A stretch of 10,255 nt of DNA. Source: JANRIZ01 sp033764445 (GTDB lineage Bacteria; Verrucomicrobiota; Verrucomicrobiia; JAWXBN01). Within the stretch, counting starts at the first letter, position 1. Each line of letters starts with the position of its first letter. Below, piece after piece: positions 6,514 through 10,255 of the stretch. The DNA is taken from assembly GCA_033764445.1 (NCBI GenBank), contig JANRIZ010000168.1, forward strand, positions 1 through 10,255, read 5' to 3'. The notes beneath the pieces are model-generated. The model saw only the letters and a list, made by a program, of their open reading frames with translations. It did not search any database and was not told the DNA's origin. The translations under genes and the position numbers were made by a program.

Positions 6514-6997
6514 GTGTGTCGGAAGGACTGCCGGGCGGCCCCATGGAAAGCGGCCGTCGCAGGCGGATACGGTTGGTGGCCCCACGGCGTTCGTAGGAAT
6601 GGTCGGGCATGTTTTTCCGGATCAAATGCAGGCCGAGCCCGCCGATGGGACGTGTTTCGAGTGGTGAGGAGGTGTCCGGTTCGGGTGACTTTGTGGAGTC
6701 AAAATATTTCCCGTGGTCTTCGCAGATGAACGTGACCCCCTCGGGGGTGCATTCCAGACGGAAGACGATCTGGTCCGTTGTCCCGGGTTCGTACCCGTAT
6801 TTGATGACATTGGTCAGATGCTCCTCCACACTCAGGAACACGGCGAATTTGTCCTTTTTGGGAAGCGGATACCCGTCCAGAAATTCCTCGATCTTTGGAA
6901 TGACCCCCGTCAGGGCCGCAGGCGTGTTTTCGATCACGAATGATTGGGAGGAGGCTGGCATCGGTCTTGAACAGAAGAATGACATCTCCGACGGCAT
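6503..6997 (-). CDS. RsbW/SpoIIAB-like serine kinase, anti-sigma type ATPase
   Basis: A protein of up to 164 residues with a GHKL/HATPase_c_2 fold. Seen: N-box SVEEHLTNVIKYGY (Glu58, Glu59, Asn63), G1-like EDHGKYFD (Asp94, Gly96) and G2-like GGLGLHLIRK (119-128), followed by the final strand TNRIRL. By family it phosphorylates STAS antagonists on serine and binds a sigma factor or other client; the STAS gene it faces is the likely partner (inferred). The start is uncertain: ATGs at 6997, 6985 (GGAG directly upstream) and 6961 are all in frame, and the conserved fold begins just after the last one. The last 15 or so residues, rich in Pro/Ser/Gly, extend past the usual domain end. No sigma factor is encoded in the window, so its client is unknown. 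Confidence 0.88.
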   Translation of the reverse strand: MPSEMSFFCSRPMPASSQSFVIENTPAALTGVIPKIEEFLDGYPLPKKDKFAVFLSVEEHLTNVIKYGYEPGTTDQIVFRLECTPEGVTFICEDHGKYFDSTKSPEPDTSSPLETRPIGGLGLHLIRKNMPDHSYERRGATNRIRLRRPLSMGPPGSPSDTLRP

Positions 6998-7020
6998 TTT
7001 TCAACGGCGGTTTTTCGGGC

Positions 7021-7038
7021 CACGGATGTCACGGATTG
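7021..7038 (+). repeat. Short copy of the 9-nt CGGAT repeat
   Basis: CACGGATGT followed by CACGGATTG gives two 9-nt units sharing CACGGATnn. It belongs to the same family as 119-171, 7126-7156 and 7229-7259. It lies just upstream of the RsbW-like gene. Confidence 0.5.
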
Positions 7039-7125
7039 ATTTTTGAGAGACCGGCAACCGATTTCCCCACGCCCAGCGGAAACATATAGCCACAAGAATG
7101 CACAAAAAACACAAAAGAGGATATT

Positions 7126-7156
7126 AACGGCGGATTTCGCGGATAACGCAGATGGG
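7126..7156 (+). repeat. 9-nt periodic CGGAT repeat block
   Basis: AACGG followed by CGGATTTCG, CGGATAACG and CAGATGGG gives three consecutive 9-nt steps. It is preceded, as at 56-70 and 119, by a GCCACAAGAATGCAC segment at 7089-7103. It faces an inverted copy at 7229-7259. Confidence 0.65.
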
Positions 7157-7186
7157 ACTGAAAACGGAATTTCCAATCTGCCGCTC

Positions 7187-7205
7187 TTTCACCCTCTGGG
7201 TGAGA
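7187..7205. repeat. Hairpin TCACCC-TCT-GGGTGA
   Basis: A perfect 6-bp stem (7189-7194 with 7198-7203) and 3-nt loop, extended by one G-T and one T-A pair. There is no T-tract on either side, so it is not a convincing intrinsic terminator. It sits between the two inverted CGGAT blocks and probably belongs to the mosaic repeats. Confidence 0.45.
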
Positions 7206-7228
7206 ATGTATCTCTCACTAAACGTCTG

Positions 7229-7259
7229 ATCATCCGTGTCATCCGAGTGATCCGCGGTT
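7229..7259 (-). repeat. Inverted 9-nt periodic CGGAT repeat block
   Basis: Read on the minus strand: AACCG, then CGGATCACT, CGGATGACA, CGGATGAT, at exact 9-nt steps. It is the inverted counterpart of 7126-7156, so the two blocks form a loose inverted pair around about 70 bp. Confidence 0.65.
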
Positions 7260-7318
7260 GCAAATGCATTATCCGGGTTTAACGGGAAGCAACTGATGAT
7301 TTTTTTGCATTTCCAAAT

Positions 7319-7391
7319 GATCTTTGCGTCCTTGGCGGACGTTGCGAGAAACCCCAATCCCCCTTCGTGTGCATCGTGACCTTCGTGGTCA
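7319..7391 (-). repeat. Inverted GACGCAAAG and CACGAAG repeat modules
   Basis: On the minus strand, 7343-7319 reads AACGTCCGCCAAGGACGCAAAG and ends in ATC, similar to 179-204. The neighbouring 7391-7363 reads TGACCACGAAGGTCACG, then ATGCACACGAAG, with CACGA at exact 9-nt steps. A 5-bp inverted repeat TGACC/GGTCA (7377-7391) overlaps the stop codon of the Nudix gene, so the repeat abuts the gene end. Confidence 0.5.
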
Positions 7392-7937
7392 ACCCCTCTT
7401 CAACAGCCAGTAGTAGTACGCCACAACGGTCAGGGCATGGGTGATCGTGCCGTTGGCAATCAGTGCCGGAATGTCGGCCGCGGGTACCAGACACACGCGG
7501 ATATCCTCGCCGGGATCCAGTTGGAGTTCGGACCGGAGGGTGCAGTCTTCGACCAGGATCGTATGGCAGGAGTTTTCCTGGACGGCCGGGTTCGGATGAA
7601 TGGCCCCGATGTGCCGGGGGCGGTGGCCGATGTAACCGGTTTCCTCCACCAGTTCCCGCAATGCGGCGGCGACAGGGTCGGTTTCGTGCGGGTCCATCAT
7701 TCCCCCGGGGATTTCCAGCGAGACCTGTTTGGTCCCGTGCCGGTACTGGCGGACCATGACCATTTCCTGCGCCGGGGTCAGGGCGATGACATTGACCCAG
7801 TCGGGACATTCGATCACAAAAAAGTCGTGTTCCTTTTGGGTGCGCGGGGAAAGGGTCGTTTCCCGTTTGACCCTGAAGACGCGGTAGTCGGCCAGCGGCT
7901 CCTCGCGGAGCAATTTCCAGGGTTCAGGATCGGACAT
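7389..7937 (-). CDS. Nudix hydrolase, ADP-ribose pyrophosphatase-like
   Basis: A 182-residue cytoplasmic hydrolase that by family cleaves nucleoside diphosphate-X compounds, probably ADP-ribose or an ADP-sugar. Seen: a Nudix box at residues 79-101 starting GMMDPHE, with RELVEETG (Arg94, Glu95, Glu98, Glu99) supplying metal ligands. Pro117, 16 residues after the last box glycine, fits the ADP-ribose pyrophosphatase subgroup. Upstream, VMVRQYRHG and EIPGG are also typical of that group. The spacing between Glu85 and Arg94 is eight residues rather than the seven of the textbook box; this occurs in some family members. The ATG lies 6 nt after the cyclophilin stop, so it is probably the last gene of that operon. 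No Shine-Dalgarno sequence is visible. Confidence 0.9.
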   Translation of the reverse strand: MSDPEPWKLLREEPLADYRVFRVKRETTLSPRTQKEHDFFVIECPDWVNVIALTPAQEMVMVRQYRHGTKQVSLEIPGGMMDPHETDPVAAALRELVEETGYIGHRPRHIGAIHPNPAVQENSCHTILVEDCTLRSELQLDPGEDIRVCLVPAADIPALIANGTITHALTVVAYYYWLLKRG

Positions 7938-7943
7938 GGCGGC

Positions 7944-8801
7944 CTAACGCGGCGGGGGCGGGTTGTTGAACTGCGAGGGCGGGGGCCGCTGACGGTTGGT
8001 GGAGACGGGCGCGGAGGAGTTTTGGACCGGACGCGGGGCGATGGTGTTCCGCTTCACTTCCGGCGGACGGGTGTAGGTGCCCGAATCCGTGGCCGGGCGC
8101 AGGGGCATCCCGGGGCCGGTCCGCATCTGGGGCCGGGGCCGGGCGTTGGGATCGATGGCGTCATCGCGCGGGACCAGGGCCACTTTCATGGCGATGCGGG
8201 TTTCCGGAACGTCATTTTTGTCCTTGAGCTGGCCCGAAATGGCGTCCACCACCTCCATGCCCTTGATCACCTGGCCAAAAACGGTGTACTCGTTGTCGAG
8301 GGTCGGGTTGTCCGCCAGGCTGATGTAGAACTGGCTGCCATTGGATTCCTTGCCCGGATTGACATCGTTGCCCAGCCGGGCCATGGCCACCGAGCCCCGC
8401 ACGTTTTTGAGACGGATTTCCGAGGGGATCGTGTAACCCGGATTGCCCGTGCCGTATTCGGGACGCAGGTCCGGATATTTGCTCTTGGGGTCCCCGCCCT
8501 GGATGACAAAGTTGGGGATGACCCGGTGGAAAAGGGTGCCGTTGTAAAAACCCTGCCCGGCCAGGTTTTTGAAGTTCTGCACCGTCTGCGGCGCGGCCGT
8601 GGAGTCGAAGGCGATGACAAATTCGCCAAACTGGGTCGTGACCACCGCGACAACGTCCTCGGTGGACTGGAACACATAATTGCGGTCCACGTTGGGGTTG
8701 AAGTCCTCGGTCGCGCTCTCGGAAATGCTCGGCTGGGTGGTGGTGCAGGCCCCCACAAGGAGTGCGAGCAGGGGAATGAGGAACAGACCGGGATGTTTCA
8801 T
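7944..8801 (-). CDS. Lipoprotein cyclophilin-type peptidyl-prolyl isomerase
   Basis: A 285-residue envelope protein predicted to catalyse cis-trans isomerisation of proline bonds during protein folding. Seen: a lipoprotein signal peptide (MKHPGLFLIPLLALLVGAC, lipobox VGAC, lipidated Cys19) with Thr at +2, which does not suggest inner-membrane retention. The cyclophilin domain spans about 50-212, with FHRVIPNFVIQGGD (Arg93, Gln101), GSVAMAR, SNGSQFYI (Gln157, Phe158) and YTVFGQVI, so the active-site residues appear intact. Residues 215-285 form a Pro/Arg/Asn-rich, probably disordered tail ending in PPPPR, not part of the catalytic fold. The start overlaps the ygfZ-like stop (ATGA), and the Nudix gene follows by 6 nt. 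Confidence 0.93.
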   Translation of the reverse strand: MKHPGLFLIPLLALLVGACTTTQPSISESATEDFNPNVDRNYVFQSTEDVVAVVTTQFGEFVIAFDSTAAPQTVQNFKNLAGQGFYNGTLFHRVIPNFVIQGGDPKSKYPDLRPEYGTGNPGYTIPSEIRLKNVRGSVAMARLGNDVNPGKESNGSQFYISLADNPTLDNEYTVFGQVIKGMEVVDAISGQLKDKNDVPETRIAMKVALVPRDDAIDPNARPRPQMRTGPGMPLRPATDSGTYTRPPEVKRNTIAPRPVQNSSAPVSTNRQRPPPSQFNNPPPPR

Positions 8802-9724
8802 ACGGGAAATTTCACAAACGGCAGGGGGACGGTTGTGACCGGTCCCACCGGGGATTCCATCCTTGTGCCGACGGCCGAATAGTCCCTTTTCACGTAGCCC
8901 AAAGCAATTCTTTTTTGCAGGTGGGTCGAAAAGAGCGTGCGGGTGATCATTCCCGACTCGGCTTCCCCGACGGTCAGACGCATTTCCCCCGCCGGCGCTG
9001 ACGCGTTTTCCAGCTCAAACCCGGCCCAGCTCCAATTGACCCGTCCGACACTTTTGATCCGGGAAATGACCTCCTGGCCGATGTAACAACCCTTGTGGTA
9101 GGAAATCGCCCGCGCCTCGAGTCCGGCCTCGTTGGGGATCGTATCCTCCCCCATATCCGTCCCGTACCGGGGAATGCCCTGCTCCATGCGCAGTTGCTCG
9201 TAATCCGCCCCGCTGCCTTCCGCAAAATGCGCCGTGAGCAGGTCCCGGAAGTCGGCCTTTTCGGCGGACGGACAGAACACATCCAGACCGGCGAGTCCCA
9301 ACCGGTCGGCCCGCACGGCGGTCAGTCCCCGTCCCGCCAGCTTTGCGCAAAATGCGGCAGGGTCACGGGCCAGCAGATGGAATTGGGCGGTGGAATCGGT
9401 GACATCCTCGAGCAGCACATCGTCGGCGATGAGGAAGCGGTCAAACCGTTCAAAAAGGCTCTGCCGCAGCTCCGGCTCGGAATCGAGCAGGTAGGCTTGG
9501 CCGGTGTCGTGGATGAACCCGTCCCCGGACATTTTGCCCTTGGCATTCATGACCGCCGCATAAACGGACTGATCGCCTGTGGCCTGGCGGACATCGTTGC
9601 TGACCTGCCCCTGAAGGAACCGCTGGCGGTCCCCGCCCGAAAAGCGCAGGCGCACGCGTTGGCTCAGGTCAAAAAAGAGACCCTGGTCTTTGAAAATCGC
9701 GTAGAGATCGGCGGGAGTGGACAT
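8798..9724 (-). CDS. ygfZ: YgfZ/GcvT-like folate-binding protein
   Basis: A 308-residue protein of the YgfZ/IBA57 family, related to the T-protein of glycine cleavage. By family it binds folate and supports maturation or repair of some iron-sulfur enzymes, including tRNA-thiolating MiaB. Seen: N-terminal RQRFLQGQVSNDV, NAKGKM, the DRFLIADDV segment and the family signature KGCYIGQEVISR at 211-222 with Cys213. IPNEAGLEARAISYHKGCYIGQE is the typical run-up. Length is normal. The ATG at 9724 is the first good start; only 49 bp separate it from the divergent tadA. It leads an operon with the cyclophilin and Nudix genes. The symbol is given by family, not by tested orthology. Confidence 0.9.
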   Translation of the reverse strand: MSTPADLYAIFKDQGLFFDLSQRVRLRFSGGDRQRFLQGQVSNDVRQATGDQSVYAAVMNAKGKMSGDGFIHDTGQAYLLDSEPELRQSLFERFDRFLIADDVLLEDVTDSTAQFHLLARDPAAFCAKLAGRGLTAVRADRLGLAGLDVFCPSAEKADFRDLLTAHFAEGSGADYEQLRMEQGIPRYGTDMGEDTIPNEAGLEARAISYHKGCYIGQEVISRIKSVGRVNWSWAGFELENASAPAGEMRLTVGEAESGMITRTLFSTHLQKRIALGYVKRDYSAVGTRMESPVGPVTTVPLPFVKFPV

Positions 9725-9773
9725 AAACTTTTTGCCAAGACATTATCCGACCGTTAGGGTGGGTCAAGAGACT

Positions 9774-10255
9774 ATGAGACCCGAGGACACGAACGACCCC
9801 CTGATTGATCTTTCGAGCGACACCTATTTTATGGGGGAGGCCCTGCGTCAGGCCGCCAAGGCCTACGAGGCCGATGAGGTCCCCGTGGGGGCGGTCATTG
9901 TCCGGGGCGGACGCATCATTGCCCGGGCTTCCAATCAGGTGGAGCTGCTCAAGGATGCCACCGCCCATGCGGAAATGTTGGCCCTGACCCAGGCGCAGGA
10001 ATCTGTGGGGGACTGGCGACTGACCGACTGCACCCTGTACGTGACCAAGGAACCCTGCCCCATGTGTGCCGGGGCGATAGTCCATACGCGTTTGCAGCGG
10101 GTGGTTTTTGGGTTGCCCGACCCCAAGGGCGGTGCCGCCGGGGGGGCGATCAACATTTTGCAGATGAAGGGGCTCAACCATTCGTGTGCGATCACCGCCG
10201 GGGTGGAGGAAGCCGCCAGCCGTGAGCTACTCCAGGCCTTCTTCCGCGAAAAGCG
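9774..10255 (+). CDS. tadA: tRNA-specific adenosine deaminase TadA (3' end cut by window)
   Basis: 160 codons are visible and the frame is still open at the window edge; the family is usually about 150-170 residues, so little is likely missing. TadA deaminates adenosine-34 to inosine in the anticodon of tRNA-Arg(ACG). Seen: MGEALRQAAKAYEADEVPVGAVIV, the zinc and catalytic HAE (His65, Glu67) and PCPMCAGAI with Cys95 and Cys98. The C-terminal part carries the usual RVVFGLPDPKGGAAGG stretch. An N-terminal extension of about 16 residues precedes the fold; Met20 (ATG at 9831) is an alternative start but would cut into the first helix. Upstream there is only a weak AAGAG. It is divergent from ygfZ. 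Confidence 0.93.
   Translation, partial: MRPEDTNDPLIDLSSDTYFMGEALRQAAKAYEADEVPVGAVIVRGGRIIARASNQVELLKDATAHAEMLALTQAQESVGDWRLTDCTLYVTKEPCPMCAGAIVHTRLQRVVFGLPDPKGGAAGGAINILQMKGLNHSCAITAGVEEAASRELLQAFFREK

Larger units (their letters stand above)
6998..7388. other. Gene-free spacer of mosaic repeats
   Basis: Between the RsbW-like gene and the Nudix gene there is no credible coding sequence. The small frames read through repeat units and match no family. The spacer holds CACGGAT units (7021-7038), a GCCACAAGAATGCAC segment (7089-7103, 14 of 15 bases equal to 56-70), a CGGAT block (7126-7156), a hairpin (7187-7205), an inverted CGGAT block (7229-7259), an inverted GACGCAAAG segment (7319-7343) and inverted CACGAAG units (7363-7391). 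The promoter of the RsbW-like gene should lie near 7000-7080, but I see no clear -35/-10 pair. Confidence 0.7.

Noticed and set aside
6142..6585. Long N-terminal extension of the hybrid kinase frame
   Set aside because: It runs antisense through the STAS gene, has no recognisable domain, and the ATG at 6141 gives a normal basic N-terminus followed by TM1.
7089..7391. CRISPR array in the repeat-rich spacer
   Set aside because: Units are 9 nt, irregular and partly inverted, with no constant repeat of 23-40 bp and no unique spacers of even length.
7437..8882. Plus-strand open frame of 481 codons opposite the Nudix and cyclophilin genes
   Set aside because: It spans two real genes and their junction on the other strand, with no recognisable domain.
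9732..9760. Possible tadA promoter (TTGCCA, 17 bp, TAGGGT)
   Set aside because: The -35 matches well but the -10 matches only three of six bases; such a pair is expected by chance.
9742..9767. Possible ygfZ promoter on the minus strand (TTGACC and GATAAT)
   Set aside because: Each box is good but the spacer is only 14 bp, too short for a standard sigma-70 promoter.

Overview
The window looks like a piece of a free-living Gram-negative bacterial chromosome of moderately high GC. It has eleven genes, one of which runs off the right edge. A PVC-group bacterium (Verrucomicrobiota or a relative) is my best guess. The reasons are the spacers filled with short periodic repeats that often appear in such genomes, the general lack of Shine-Dalgarno sequences, the lipoprotein cyclophilin, and a large hybrid kinase linked to partner-switching proteins. 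This is an inference and I could not test it by alignment.

Layout: 1-398 is a gene-free spacer of degenerate repeats. From 6141 down to 399, on the minus strand, runs a tight four-gene signalling operon: a membrane hybrid histidine kinase (Cache-type sensor, DHp, HATPase, two receivers), a single-domain CheY/DivK-like receiver, a protein with a DHp-like domain, a receiver and a SpoIIE/RsbU-type PP2C phosphatase, and a cytoplasmic GH1 beta-glucosidase. Divergent from the kinase, with 33 bp between start codons and a 13-bp perfect inverted repeat in that gap, is a STAS anti-anti-sigma factor (6175-6513, plus). It meets tail-to-tail, with an 11-bp overlap, an RsbW-like ATP-binding kinase (6503-6997, minus). 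A second repeat-filled spacer follows (6998-7388). From 9724 down to 7389, minus strand, is a housekeeping operon: YgfZ/GcvT-like protein, lipoprotein cyclophilin, Nudix hydrolase. tadA, divergent from ygfZ, is cut by the window end.

How the signalling genes could work together (inferred): the membrane kinase senses an extracytoplasmic small molecule and phosphorylates its own receivers, the stand-alone receiver and/or the receiver of the phosphatase. The activated phosphatase dephosphorylates the STAS protein, which then sequesters the RsbW-like kinase and frees that kinase's target. No sigma factor lies in the window, so the final output is unknown. The most unusual points are the kinase-like DHp domain at the head of the phosphatase, which closely resembles that of the operon's own kinase, the convergent arrangement of the RsbV/RsbW-like pair, and a sugar hydrolase at the end of the signalling operon.
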